NCBI RefSeq assembly: GCF_000185145.2
Contig: NZ_GL833119.1
Coordinates: 790,968-854,967 of the forward strand
Reading direction: 5' to 3'
DNA: 64,000 bases
From: Hoylesella oralis ATCC 33269
GTDB lineage: Bacteria; Bacteroidota; Bacteroidia; Bacteroidales; Bacteroidaceae
Part shown: positions 46,924 through 55,436 of the stretch, one piece after another
How positions within the stretch are numbered: the first letter of the stretch is position 1
Layout: each line of letters opens with the position of its first letter
Notes under the pieces: model-generated
What the model was told of the DNA's origin: nothing
Database searches by the model: none
Seen by the model: only the letters and a program-made list of their open reading frames with translations
Position numbers and translations under genes: made by a program

Positions 46924-47478
46924 TTATATTACAATGCATAAAAACTTCACAGGCTCGCCGTTGAGCGCACGCATGCAGTGCATATTGGTGGAGTTGAAGT
47001 AAATGCTGTCGCCCGGGTTCAGTACGAGTATCTTGTCTCCAATGGTTATTTCGAGTACTCCTTCGAGTATAAGATCGAACTCCTGTCCGTCGTGTGCGTT
47101 CTTATTATGGTTGGTATCGCCGGGCAAGGGCGACACTGTAACAAGGAAAGGCTCTATCTTTCGCCCTCGAAAACCGGCTGCCAAACTCTGGTATTGGTAG
47201 TCTTTACTGCGATCAATACTAAAGCCTTGACCCTTTCGGGTGAGGAAGTATGCGTTCATACGCGGCTCCTCACCGAAGAGAAGCACATCAAGATCGATGC
47301 CATATCGTTTGGATATCTTGGTTAATCTGTACACGGAAGGATCGGCTTCTCCTGCTTCTATCTTCAGATAATGCTCCAAAGAGATGCCGCAAAGCTCGGC
47401 AACTTCTTCGGCAGGAATATCCAATACGTCGCGAAGACCTTTCAGGCGTTGTCCTATTTGTTTGATTGCTTCTTCCAT
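46924..47478 (-). CDS. XRE-cupin transcriptional regulator
   Basis: 184 residues. N-terminal HTH_XRE (IGQRLKGLRDVLDIPAEEVA, then LCGISLEHYLKIEAGEADPS) and C-terminal cupin (AHDGQEFDLILEGVLEITIG, then LNPGDSIYFNSTNMHCMRAL). Such regulators sense small molecules through the cupin; here the acyl-CoA synthetase 13 bp downstream is the probable target. A TACTTTTG -7 box at 47518-47511 sits 33 nt before the start. Confidence 0.88.
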   Translation of the reverse strand: MEEAIKQIGQRLKGLRDVLDIPAEEVAELCGISLEHYLKIEAGEADPSVYRLTKISKRYGIDLDVLLFGEEPRMNAYFLTRKGQGFSIDRSKDYQYQSLAAGFRGRKIEPFLVTVSPLPGDTNHNKNAHDGQEFDLILEGVLEITIGDKILVLNPGDSIYFNSTNMHCMRALNGEPVKFLCIVI

Positions 47479-47510
47479 AAAAATACGTTTTAAGTTCGCC
47501 CAAAAGTACG

Positions 47511-47518
47511 AAAACTTT
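47511..47518 (-). promoter_or_regulatory. -7 box (TACTTTTG) for the cupin regulator and acyl-CoA synthetase
   Basis: Perfect TAnnTTTG on the minus strand, 33 nt before the ATG. No TTTG at -33. Confidence 0.5.
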
Positions 47519-47678
47519 TCTTAAATGTAAGAATGAGCCGGTCTTTTTATTTAGGATAGTCTAAATAAACGCAAAAAACTTGCACAGTATATGTTGGGAG
47601 TGTGCAGAATAGAGGGTAGATGCAGCGTTGTTATTTTTACAGTGTCGCAGCGGCGCGTTTGCAGGCTGTAGGATTTAT

Positions 47679-47753
47679 ACCTATGGTCTATGTTCCTTGG
47701 AATGCCTGTTTAAGCTCCTTAGATATGTCTGCTGGCGGACATAGACCATAGGT
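47679..47753. repeat. 15-bp perfect inverted repeat with a 45-nt loop
   Basis: ACCTATGGTCTATGT (47679-47693) is the exact reverse complement of ACATAGACCATAGGT (47739-47753); one wobble and one more pair extend the stem. It is not followed by a T run, so it is not a simple terminator. Confidence 0.7.
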
Positions 47754-47842
47754 CTGTCGGAATTGCTTGGCAAACGGTGCTTATCTATAGGTTTGTGCTG
47801 GTGCTGTTTGGGCGGATGTATGTGAGCCCCAACTTTACGTTG

Positions 47843-48985
47843 TCAGATGGTTGCAAGTGCTTTTTTGAGTCGCCACACGAAGTCTTCGGCCTCGCCTTTC
47901 GATAGGCATAGCGGCGGTAGCAGACGCAGAATATTGGTTGAGGCGCAACCTGTAAAGCAGTGTTCCTTATAGACCAGCCTCGATCTAACCTCTTTGTATG
48001 GCACGTCTAAGTCGATACCGATCATCAATCCGCGCCCTCTAACATCGGTAATATGCCGCTCTGTCTTTTGCAGGGCCTTCAGCTGGTCTATTAAGTACTC
48101 GCCTATATTGTGGGCGTTCTGCACTAAATGCTCGCTTTCCATTACATCGAGCACGGATAGAGCGGCCGTGCATGCAAGATGATTGCCACCGAAAGTGGTG
48201 CCGAGTTGCCCATATACCGGTTCAAAAGCGGGCGAAATGAGCACGCCTCCCATAGGGAAACCGTTGCCGATACCCTTGGCTACGCTAATTAGATCGGGCT
48301 TTATGCCGAGCCATTGATGGGCAAAAAACTTGCCGCTACGGCCATATCCGCATTGTATTTCGTCACATATCAGCACTGTTCCGTACTTCTTGCAGGCTTG
48401 AGTCAAGCCTTTAGCGAACTCAGGAGTGGCCGATCGGATGCCTCCGACGCCCTGAATGCACTCGATAATGCAGGCTGCAACGTTGCTTTTGGCAAGCTCT
48501 TGTTCCCATACATCGAGATTGTTGAGAGGAAGGAAGGTCACATGATCGTTGTTGTTTACGGGGGCAGCGATCTTAGGATTATCGGTTACCTCTACTGCGA
48601 GCGATGTACGGCCGTGGAAAGACTTCTCTGCGGCGAGGATACGCCGCCTGCCTGTCTTGAACGAAGCGAGCTTCAGACAGTTTTCGTTGGCCTCCGCACC
48701 ACTGTTGATGAGGAAAAGACGGTAGTCATCATAGCTGCTTATCTTGCCTAAACGTTCGGCCAACTGTTGTTGTAATGTGTTGACAACCGAATTACTGTAA
48801 AAGCCGAGTTTGCCTATTTGGCCGGTTATCGCCTTTACATAGTGCGGATGACTGTGCCCGATGCTGATAACAGCGTGCCCGCCGTACAGGTCTAAATACT
48901 CTTGACCGTGCGAGTCCCACACTTTGCAGCCCTTGCCTCTAACGATGTTTATATCGAACAGCGGATATACGTCGAATAGTTTCAT
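47843..48985 (-). CDS. argD: Acyl(acetyl/succinyl)ornithine aminotransferase
   Basis: 380 residues. Class III PLP aminotransferase: YLDLYGGHAVISIGHSHPHY, NSGAEANENCLKLA, LICDEIQCGYGRSGK, and VAKGIGNGFPMG containing the PLP Lys. It converts the N-acylglutamate semialdehyde to N-acylornithine; given ArgF', the acyl group is probably succinyl. Last gene of the argR-to-argD series, 155 bp after argC. Confidence 0.92.
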   Translation of the reverse strand: MKLFDVYPLFDINIVRGKGCKVWDSHGQEYLDLYGGHAVISIGHSHPHYVKAITGQIGKLGFYSNSVVNTLQQQLAERLGKISSYDDYRLFLINSGAEANENCLKLASFKTGRRRILAAEKSFHGRTSLAVEVTDNPKIAAPVNNNDHVTFLPLNNLDVWEQELAKSNVAACIIECIQGVGGIRSATPEFAKGLTQACKKYGTVLICDEIQCGYGRSGKFFAHQWLGIKPDLISVAKGIGNGFPMGGVLISPAFEPVYGQLGTTFGGNHLACTAALSVLDVMESEHLVQNAHNIGEYLIDQLKALQKTERHITDVRGRGLMIGIDLDVPYKEVRSRLVYKEHCFTGCASTNILRLLPPLCLSKGEAEDFVWRLKKALATI

Positions 48986-49001
48986 AAGATACCTCCCTCA
49001 T

Positions 49002-49018
49002 CCCCTCCGAAAGAGGGG
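49002..49018. repeat. GC-rich hairpin between argC and argD
   Basis: CCCCTC CGAAA GAGGGG. It resembles the CCCTCCCC...GGGGAGGG intergenic elements common in Bacteroidetes, shortened here; others are at 50116-50219. Confidence 0.5.
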
Positions 49019-49140
49019 TGTGCCTATGTGAATTATTTCTTCGGCACGTTTCTTTTGGTTATTGTGTATATTATATAATAATGATAGGAATTGGTCTTGA
49101 TTCGGTGGCTTCTTCCCATCGTCTGAGGGGTGGATAGAAG

Positions 49141-50109
49141 TTAAAAAGCGCTCGCCTTCAATCTCAATCCGGCGGCTTCGTCGATGCCGAACATAATGTT
49201 CATGTTCTGTACAGCTTGACCTACCGCCCCTTTAAGTAGGTTGTCGATGCACGAGGTGACTAAAAGTCTGTCGCCATACTTATCGCAATGCACCAATGCT
49301 TTGTTGGTGTTTACCACCTGTTTCAGGTCGATAGCCCTGTCGGTGTAGTGGGTGAACGCCGCATTTTTATAGAACTCCTTGTAACCTTTCGTAATCGTAT
49401 CGATGTCGGCATGTGTGTGCAGCACCGACGTAGCGAATATCCCGCGGGCGAAATCGCCGCGATAAGGAATGAAATCTATACTTGCTTCCAGAAATCCCTG
49501 TACCTGCCGAAGGCTTTGCACGATCTCCGGAACGTGCTGATGCGTAAAGGGTTTGTAAATACTTAGGTTGTTGTTTCGCCACGAGAAGTGGGTGGTAGCA
49601 CTCGTACTTTGTCCGGCTCCCGTCGATCCGGTAATGGCATTCACCGCCACATCGCTGCGGATAAGCTGCATCTTCGCGGCGGGCAGCAGCGCTAACTGTA
49701 TGCAGGTAGCGAAACATCCCGGGTTGGCAACATGCACGGATCGAGCTATACGGGCGTTGTTTATTTCGGGCAATCCGTATACATAGTCGTTCTCGGGAGC
49801 TTCCAAGCGGAAGTCTTGTGCCAAATCGATGATCTTTACATGTGCCGGAATGGTATGCTCTTTGAGAAAGGTTGCGCTCTTACCGTGGCCGAAGCAGAAG
49901 AACAGCACATCTACAGCGTCGAAAGGTGTCTCCGAGGTGAACCGCATGTCGGTTTCACCCAGCAGTCCTTCGTGTACTTCGGCAATAAGATTGCCGGCAT
50001 TGCTCTCGCTGTTGACGAACACGATTTCGGCTTCCGGATGGTTTATCAGCAGGCGGAAAAGCTCTCCGCCCGTATAACCGGCACCGCCAAGTATTCCTAT
50101 TTTTATCAT
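49141..50109 (-). CDS. argC: N-acetyl(succinyl)-gamma-glutamyl-phosphate reductase
   Basis: 322 residues. NAD(P)-binding IGILGGAGYTGGELFRLL, catalytic Cys in HVANPGCFATCIQLAL, then GSTGAGQST and KPFTHQHVPEI. It reduces N-acylglutamyl phosphate to the semialdehyde. Gap of 128 bp to the small pspC gene upstream in the same direction. Confidence 0.94.
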   Translation of the reverse strand: MIKIGILGGAGYTGGELFRLLINHPEAEIVFVNSESNAGNLIAEVHEGLLGETDMRFTSETPFDAVDVLFFCFGHGKSATFLKEHTIPAHVKIIDLAQDFRLEAPENDYVYGLPEINNARIARSVHVANPGCFATCIQLALLPAAKMQLIRSDVAVNAITGSTGAGQSTSATTHFSWRNNNLSIYKPFTHQHVPEIVQSLRQVQGFLEASIDFIPYRGDFARGIFATSVLHTHADIDTITKGYKEFYKNAAFTHYTDRAIDLKQVVNTNKALVHCDKYGDRLLVTSCIDNLLKGAVGQAVQNMNIMFGIDEAAGLRLKASAF

Positions 50110-50115
50110 AAGATG

Positions 50116-50219
50116 AGGCCCCTACCGAACCTCCTTCGGCAGAGGAGAGTTGCTGTTGGGGGCGTTTGTTATTGTTGTTCTTATTGTTTTTCTCTTTCCG
50201 AAGCCTCCTATACAGGGGG
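50116..50219. repeat. Decayed GC-rich intergenic repeats between pspC and argC
   Basis: Two short stem-loops: CCGAA/TTCGG (50125-50139) within the C- and G-run-flanked segment 50116-50165, and CCTCCTATACAGGGGG (50204-50219). Similar C-run/G-run hairpins occur at 49002, near 57930 (CCCCTTATAGGGAG) and at 63954 (CCCCTGCTAGGGG). Confidence 0.4.
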
Positions 50220-50237
50220 AAGTCGGTAAGAGTAATC

Positions 50238-50426
50238 TCATTCTTCGGGCATGACAAACCAGCAGATCAGGTAGATAATGATGCCGCTGAAGGCCGTGCA
50301 AACTGTGAGTATTGCATAGATAATGCGGAAAAGCGTTACGTCTACGTCCAAATAATTGGCCCATCCGCTGCATACACCCGCTATCATACGATTGTTGGAA
50401 CGAACTATTTTTTTACCATTTGCCAT
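50238..50426 (-). CDS. PspC-domain small membrane protein
   Basis: 62 residues, a single PspC domain: IVRSNNRMIAGVCSGWANYL (residues 7-26), then TLFRIIYAILTVCTAFSGII and a second hydrophobic stretch ending CWFVMPEE. The family is an inner-membrane stress-response component (phage-shock type) or a toxin partner in some bacteria. It is inserted between argG and argC, with gaps of 147 and 128 bp that carry decayed repeats. No other psp genes are visible. Confidence 0.85.
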   Translation of the reverse strand: MANGKKIVRSNNRMIAGVCSGWANYLDVDVTLFRIIYAILTVCTAFSGIIIYLICWFVMPEE

Positions 50427-50573
50427 AATATGTTATCTTTAAATGTTTTATCTATTAGACGCGATGCATAAGGAGGAAGTTGCAAAATGTACTGTTTTTC
50501 CGGATGAGATGCCGTGAAATAAACCTTTGCAGGATGCCTCTCTCTTTGGAAAGGGTAGGGAAAAGCAACAGTA

Positions 50574-51773
50574 TTACCTCTCTTCGTCGGGGTGAATACC
50601 ATAATATACGCGCAATGGAGTACTCGACACCTTTATAAATCCCTTGGCTTCTTCGGCCGTCCACCCGTGTTGCATCTCACCGTATTCGCCGAGTTTCGAC
50701 TTCAAGAGGTCGTCTGCAGACTCGACACCCACGGTCTCAAAGCCCAACGGACGGAGTTTTAGGATCGCCGTACCGTTCACATGTCGCTGCGAAGAGGTCA
50801 GCATAGCCTCGATATCCGGCATCACCGGTTCCAGATATTGGCTCTCGTGCAAGAACATTCCATACCAGTTAGCTACCTGATCTTTCCAGTATTGCTGCCA
50901 TTTACTTAATGTGTATTTCTCTAAGAGGCGGTGTGCTTCGATAATAAGAAGCGGTGCAGCAGCCTCAAAGCCTACACGTCCCTTTATTCCGATGATGGTG
51001 TCGCCCACGTTGCAGTTACGCCCGATGGCGTAAGAGGCGCCGATTTCTTCTATTTTTTGTATGGCCTGTATCTTGTCTTCGTACGGTTTACCGTTCACAG
51101 AACTAATTTCGCCTTTGGTAAACGTTATTTTCAGAAGCGATTCTTCGTGCCTGCTCACGTGTTTCAGATAGGCTTCTTCGGGCAAACCTTGTGCAGATTC
51201 CAGCAGTTCACCACCACAAATGCTCGTTCCCCAGATACCTACGTTGTAGCTATATCGCAGTTTGGCGAAGTCAGCTTTAAAGCCATGCGCATTCAGATAG
51301 TCCACCTCCTCCTGACGACTGAGTGCATGGTCGCGCGTAAGAGTGATGATTTCGATGCCCGGAGCCATCACCAAGAAAGTCATATCGAAGCGTATTTGAT
51401 CGTTACCTGCACCGGTGGAGCCATGTGCAATGGCATCTGCGCCGATCTCTTTGGCATACCTTGCGATGGCTATTGCTTGAAATATGCGCTCCGAAGATAC
51501 CGAAACGGGATAACAGTTGTTACGCATAACGTTGCCAAATATCATGTATTTCAGCGATTTTTCGTAATATTCCTGCGTTACATCGAGTGTAACGTACGCT
51601 TTGGCGCCTAATTTATAAGCGTTAGCCTCGTTGTTTTTCAGCTGTTCAGCACTGAAACCGCCCGTATTGGCGCATGCTGCGTAAACGTCATACCCATCTT
51701 GTGCGAGCTTCATCACCGTATAAGAGGTGTCTAATCCGCCCGAAAAAGCGACAACAACTTTCTTTTTTTCCAT
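50574..51773 (-). CDS. argG: Argininosuccinate synthase
   Basis: 399 residues. N-type ATP pyrophosphatase motif VVVAFSGGLDTSYTVMKLAQ at the N-terminus, then AIAHGSTGAGNDQIRFD, and GGELLESAQGLPEEAY. It joins citrulline and aspartate to make argininosuccinate. It begins 6 bp after the GNAT stop, so both are translated from one message. argH is not in this window. Confidence 0.95.
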   Translation of the reverse strand: MEKKKVVVAFSGGLDTSYTVMKLAQDGYDVYAACANTGGFSAEQLKNNEANAYKLGAKAYVTLDVTQEYYEKSLKYMIFGNVMRNNCYPVSVSSERIFQAIAIARYAKEIGADAIAHGSTGAGNDQIRFDMTFLVMAPGIEIITLTRDHALSRQEEVDYLNAHGFKADFAKLRYSYNVGIWGTSICGGELLESAQGLPEEAYLKHVSRHEESLLKITFTKGEISSVNGKPYEDKIQAIQKIEEIGASYAIGRNCNVGDTIIGIKGRVGFEAAAPLLIIEAHRLLEKYTLSKWQQYWKDQVANWYGMFLHESQYLEPVMPDIEAMLTSSQRHVNGTAILKLRPLGFETVGVESADDLLKSKLGEYGEMQHGWTAEEAKGFIKVSSTPLRVYYGIHPDEER

Positions 51774-51779
51774 ATTTGT

Positions 51780-52379
51780 TTATTCTGTTTTTCCGTCTAT
51801 TTTCTTAATTCTATCGATGACATCTGCAGGAATTCGCGCCGGCAGATGTTCGTCGGGATCGTATAACATAGCCGTGCAAATGCAGTAACGCCTATCGGTT
51901 CGGTGCAACACATCTACGTTCACACAGCCTTCGCAGCCCCGCCAAAACGCCTCGTCATCGGTCAAATCCGAGAACGTTACGGGGTGGTATCCCAGTTGCG
52001 TATTCATTTTCATTACGGCAGAGCCACTCGTCAGCGAGAATATCTTGGCTTTCGGCCAGCGGATACGTGCCAGTGTGAAAGTCATATTCTTGATACGTTT
52101 GGACAGTCCTCTGCCGCGGAAGTCGGGATGAACGATGAGTCCGGAGGTGGTAACGTAATGCTTATTGCCCCATGTTTCTATGTAACTGAACCCCGCGAAT
52201 GTATCTCCGTGCAGCGCAATTACCGCTTTTGCTTCTCTCATCTTGATGGTCAGATATTCGTGGGTGCGCTTGGCGATGCCCGTACCACGTACTTTCGCCG
52301 CTTCTGCAATGGTCTGAAGAATGGTGTCGACGTACTTCTCGTGAGAGGTATCGGCTACCATCACTTTAATCTCTTCCAT
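51780..52379 (-). CDS. GNAT acyltransferase in the arg operon, candidate N-acylglutamate synthase
   Basis: 199 residues. GNAT fold with the acyl-CoA-binding motif VHPDFRGRGLSKRIK (about 84-98); the C-terminal part is Cys-rich (FWRGCEGCVNVD, RRYCICTAML). It lies between argR (15-bp gap) and argG (6-bp gap). No classic argA or argJ is visible in this window, and the pathway here appears to use succinylated intermediates, so this is the best candidate for the first step, glutamate N-succinylation. I believe genetic work in Bacteroides thetaiotaomicron points to a GNAT at such a locus, but cannot verify this here. Confidence 0.72.
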   Translation of the reverse strand: MEEIKVMVADTSHEKYVDTILQTIAEAAKVRGTGIAKRTHEYLTIKMREAKAVIALHGDTFAGFSYIETWGNKHYVTTSGLIVHPDFRGRGLSKRIKNMTFTLARIRWPKAKIFSLTSGSAVMKMNTQLGYHPVTFSDLTDDEAFWRGCEGCVNVDVLHRTDRRYCICTAMLYDPDEHLPARIPADVIDRIKKIDGKTE

Positions 52380-52394
52380 TCTTTTACGTTTCTA

Positions 52395-52868
52395 TCAGAT
52401 ATTCGAGATAATGCTGTTCAGCGTGTCTGTGAGCGTATCTTGGTGCGAACCTTCCTTCATAACGATGAATATAGTGTCGTCGCCCGCTATGGTTCCCAGT
52501 ATTTCGGGTATGCTGCTGTTGTCAATGTTGTAGGCGATACTGCTGGCATACCCCGGGCGCGTTTTGATTACACCGATGTTTCCGGAGTAGTTGATGGATA
52601 TGAAACCCGGCGTGCGCGTCATCTCTATTGCCGACAGAGGTTTGTGCACGCGCTTATACATGGTCTCGTTGGGCAGCACATAAACATATTTACCGTTCAT
52701 ACTGGCAGCCTTTGCCACCTTCAGTTGCTTCAGGTCGCGGCTCAGGGTGGCTTGGGTAATCTTGAAGCCCTCGCGCTTCAACGCCTGCAGAACCTCTTCC
52801 TGACTGCCCAATTCGTTACTCGAAATGAGCATCTTCAGGGCTTCCATCCTACTATTCTTTATCTTCAT
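52395..52868 (-). CDS. argR: Arginine repressor
   Basis: 157 residues. Winged HTH at the N-terminus (GSQEEVLQALKREGFKITQA, then TLSRDLKQLKVAKA) and the hexamerising, arginine-binding C-domain (GVIKTRPGYASSIAYNID and TIAGDDTIFIVMKEGS with the GDD motif). It should repress this arg operon and argF' when arginine is plentiful. It heads the operon behind a complete promoter and a short palindrome. Confidence 0.94.
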   Translation of the reverse strand: MKIKNSRMEALKMLISSNELGSQEEVLQALKREGFKITQATLSRDLKQLKVAKAASMNGKYVYVLPNETMYKRVHKPLSAIEMTRTPGFISINYSGNIGVIKTRPGYASSIAYNIDNSSIPEILGTIAGDDTIFIVMKEGSHQDTLTDTLNSIISNI

Positions 52869-52897
52869 GAGATGTATTTTTATACGTTTAATCGTTG

Positions 52898-52929
52898 CAA
52901 ATATACGATTTATGGCTTAAATATCCAAA
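52898..52929 (-). promoter_or_regulatory. Complete sigma-ABfr promoter for the arg operon
   Basis: Minus strand TTTG (52929-52926), a 20-nt spacer, TATATTTG (52905-52898), about 30 nt before the argR ATG. Confidence 0.72.
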
Positions 52930-52938
52930 TAATTTCGC

Positions 52939-52950
52939 ATAAATATTTAT
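52939..52950. promoter_or_regulatory. Candidate ArgR box upstream of argR
   Basis: ATAAATATTTAT, a perfect 12-bp palindrome in the context GCATAAATATTTATA, just upstream of the -33 element. It recalls AT-rich ARG boxes, but the ArgR site in this phylum is not known to me. Confidence 0.35.
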
Positions 52951-53142
52951 ATTTTAAGGCAAATTTAGCAACTTTTCGTATCAGATAGAGCATATTTATA
53001 CAAAAGTAGAACGGGGGGCGTGTTTTGTTTTGTGCTTATTTTCATTAGCGCTATATGTGCCGTGTAAAGCGGATAAACGACACTTTTAAGATTGTTAGAT
53101 GTATGGTTTATCGGCGACAGGAGGCAGATGTAAGGTGTATTG

Positions 53143-53174
53143 TTTGGCGGTCTGTCGGGATTGTTTTATCTTTG
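53143..53174 (+). promoter_or_regulatory. Complete sigma-ABfr promoter for the thioesterase gene
   Basis: TTTG (53143-53146), a 20-nt spacer, TATCTTTG (53167-53174); 49 nt before the ATG. Confidence 0.72.
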
Positions 53175-53223
53175 TAGTCGTGAAAGATCGATTGAAAATA
53201 ACAGAAATTAATAACAGAAAGCG

Positions 53224-53595
53224 ATGTTGAAAGAAGGATTGACGCATACAAGCAGGCTCATTGTAAACAGCAAGAATACGGCTCTGTCGATGGGATCGGG
53301 TGACCTTGAAGTGCTTGCCACACCTGCTATGCTGGCATTGATGGAGAATGCAGCCATGCTGGCTGTGGCAGATGAGTTGCCTGAAGGCTCGTCTACCGTG
53401 GGCGGACATATAGAGTGTTCGCACTTGAAGCCCACCGGAATGGGCGAGGAAGTGGAGGCTACGGCTATATTAAATAAGGTGGAAGGGAGGAAGCTCTACT
53501 TCCATGTTACGGCAAAACAAGGCGATACGGTGATCGGGGAGGGCGAACATCTGCGCTTTATCATAGACCGTGAGCGCTTCTTGGCTAAGTTATGA
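53224..53595 (+). CDS. Hotdog-fold thioesterase, FlK-like
   Basis: 123 residues, single hotdog domain. TPAMLALMENAA (about 38-49) and GGHIECSHLKPTGMGEEVEA (about 60-79) match the Thr/Glu/His arrangement of fluoroacetyl-CoA-thioesterase-like (FlK) proteins. Most such proteins in gut anaerobes hydrolyse small acyl-CoAs; the substrate is unknown. Stands alone behind its own promoter. Confidence 0.8.
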   Translation: MLKEGLTHTSRLIVNSKNTALSMGSGDLEVLATPAMLALMENAAMLAVADELPEGSSTVGGHIECSHLKPTGMGEEVEATAILNKVEGRKLYFHVTAKQGDTVIGEGEHLRFIIDRERFLAKL

Positions 53596-53938
53596 GGCGA
53601 AATCTTGCAGGTTTCGACTTGTTGTAGTTAAGGAGTTAGGTCGTTAAGTTCTTAAGCCGTTGGTTTTATGCCGTGGAAATTTTGGCGGAAATAGATAGTA
53701 AAAACAACGGTTTAGCTACTTAACGACGGGCTTGTTTAAAATCTGTATTTGCTTTTTTCGTTCGTTCGATAGCTGTTTCAGCGTATCTCTTATTGTACTA
53801 AGAGGCACAGAGTTCTATTTTGTTTAATCGGTCTGTGGTAACGATAGAACGAGTGTATAAAAAATCCACAAGGCAGACGTGTGTCGCACCTTGTGGAAAT
53901 GTTTCTTTTATCTCGCGCCTGCGGAGCTTGCGGAATGC
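53596..53938. other. Intergenic region of about 340 bp between convergent genes
   Basis: No gene and no strong terminator. A small CGAAA/TTTCG stem at 53598-53616 follows the thioesterase stop, and TTAAG-containing simple sequence lies near 53625-53660. GGCTTGTTTAAAATCTG at about 53728 resembles the GTTTAAA motif at 10100, 47703 and 61796. Confidence 0.4.
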
Positions 53939-55384
53939 CTATGCTCCGGCGAAACGATATTCTTTTTGCGTGTCTATAGCAAGGAGTGTAAACAGTTCTT
54001 CCGTGAGTCTGTCGGCCACGTCGAGTGCATCGAGCAGCATTTTGTCGGAGAATTGTTGTATTAATTCCTGCGCCCTGATGGGCTGAGACCGATAGATTTG
54101 CAGGTATTGTTCTTCCATTTCTTTCTGCCGTTGCGCCGTTTCCTTCTCGAATTTGGTATATGTATCTTGAATAATCGGTGCAAATCGGTTGAAATTAACC
54201 ATGCCCAAAGTCTGCACTTTGCGGAACTTCCAATAGGCAGAGTCGTTGCTTGAACGGTTCGTACCTTTAGTGTAGGCCTCGGGATACGATGTTATGCCTT
54301 GGTAAAGCGGCAGGAATACGCCCAATGCAGCCATGCCCATGGCCATGTAGTTCACACTTCCGATGGCCTGAGGCAGTTCGGGACGTACCTGCAGAATGTG
54401 TGTCTGCGTGGTACGGAAGATAGAAACAGGGCGATATTTCTCCTTGGGATTGCTGTGCAGATAGGGATCGTGTTCGGTTCCGTTGTAATGAAATCTGAAC
54501 GCCTTCCGCATGTCTTCCAGCGATAGTTTATGGTCGGCATCGGCAAAAACGGGGAATGTATTGCGGGTAACATCGTTTTGTATCTGCGGACTCAGCATGG
54601 CCTGCAAGCCCCATACGCGCGGATAATTGTACGTAGTGTCTAACTGTTCGTCTCTTGCATACGCCTTGTGGAAGTCGAATGCGCCGTCTTTAGGATCGTA
54701 AAGACCGTTGGCTATGGCAAATTCTATGAGGTCTTCGGAGGCCATGTAGTTATCTTTATCCTGCGGATCGTATGCACGGAAGCGACTTTGATTGCCTGTT
54801 ACGAAGTATTTGTCGTCGGGTATTCGGCAAGCTAACCAACGGTGTCCGCCCGCATTCTCTATGTACCAAACCTCTTGGGCGTCTACAAAACCGATGGCAA
54901 AGCCTTCGGCCGAGCCGTGTTGTTCTATGAGCTTGCCCACACGGGCTACGCCCTCGCGAGCTGTACTTATATAGGGCAGCACGATGTTATAGATACTGTT
55001 TTCGGCAACACCGGTATCTACAAGCGGATCGGCCTGTAGGGCTTTCGCGTTGCTGAATATGGTTTCAGTGGCACTCATGCCCACTCCGACGGTGTTAAAG
55101 CCGGCACTTCCCCAATGACTATGCAGGTGATGAGGAGACAAGGCGGAATATCCGAACGCCTTACGTGGTAGTTCGCAGCGGAACGGACTGTCTTTGGCTT
55201 CGAATTTTTCGGGCCCCTCGTCGGTATCGGCGAATATTTCTAAGTTCTTTGCATGCATGGCATCCCAGTCTTCCGAGCGTGCCACGATCATCGAACCGTC
55301 GTCGGTCATCTTCCTTCCCACCAATATTGAGGTGCATTCTGAGGGCATTTCGGCCACGCCGTTCCGATATTTTTTCTTTTGCAT
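53939..55384 (-). CDS. C69-family dipeptidase (PepD-like)
   Basis: 481 residues from ATG 55384 (ATG 55348 is a shorter alternative; the frame is open to 55516 but that part overlaps the upstream gene). Ntn-hydrolase: the catalytic Cys is in SECTSILVGRKMTDDGSMIV, followed by ARSEDWD; NTVGVGMSATET and GFVDAQEVWYIENAGGHRW are family segments. C69 enzymes hydrolyse dipeptides after removal of residues before the Cys. There is no clear signal peptide, so it is probably cytoplasmic. It lies 52 bp after the Bax-inhibitor gene. Confidence 0.85.
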   Translation of the reverse strand: MQKKKYRNGVAEMPSECTSILVGRKMTDDGSMIVARSEDWDAMHAKNLEIFADTDEGPEKFEAKDSPFRCELPRKAFGYSALSPHHLHSHWGSAGFNTVGVGMSATETIFSNAKALQADPLVDTGVAENSIYNIVLPYISTAREGVARVGKLIEQHGSAEGFAIGFVDAQEVWYIENAGGHRWLACRIPDDKYFVTGNQSRFRAYDPQDKDNYMASEDLIEFAIANGLYDPKDGAFDFHKAYARDEQLDTTYNYPRVWGLQAMLSPQIQNDVTRNTFPVFADADHKLSLEDMRKAFRFHYNGTEHDPYLHSNPKEKYRPVSIFRTTQTHILQVRPELPQAIGSVNYMAMGMAALGVFLPLYQGITSYPEAYTKGTNRSSNDSAYWKFRKVQTLGMVNFNRFAPIIQDTYTKFEKETAQRQKEMEEQYLQIYRSQPIRAQELIQQFSDKMLLDALDVADRLTEELFTLLAIDTQKEYRFAGA

Positions 55385-55436
55385 AAGAGTGTTTTTTAGG
55401 TTTAAAATATACGGTCTGTTTTGCACAGATGTCCGC

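Larger units (their letters stand above)
47479..47842. other. Intergenic region of about 360 bp
   Basis: No gene. It contains the inverted repeat 47679-47753 with the copy-like TGCCTGTTTAAGCTCCTTAG inside its loop, and the promoter of the cupin regulator at the left end. Confidence 0.45.

Noticed and set aside
51903..52988. 361-codon plus-strand frame
   Set aside because: Antisense to the GNAT and argR genes, and it runs through their promoter.
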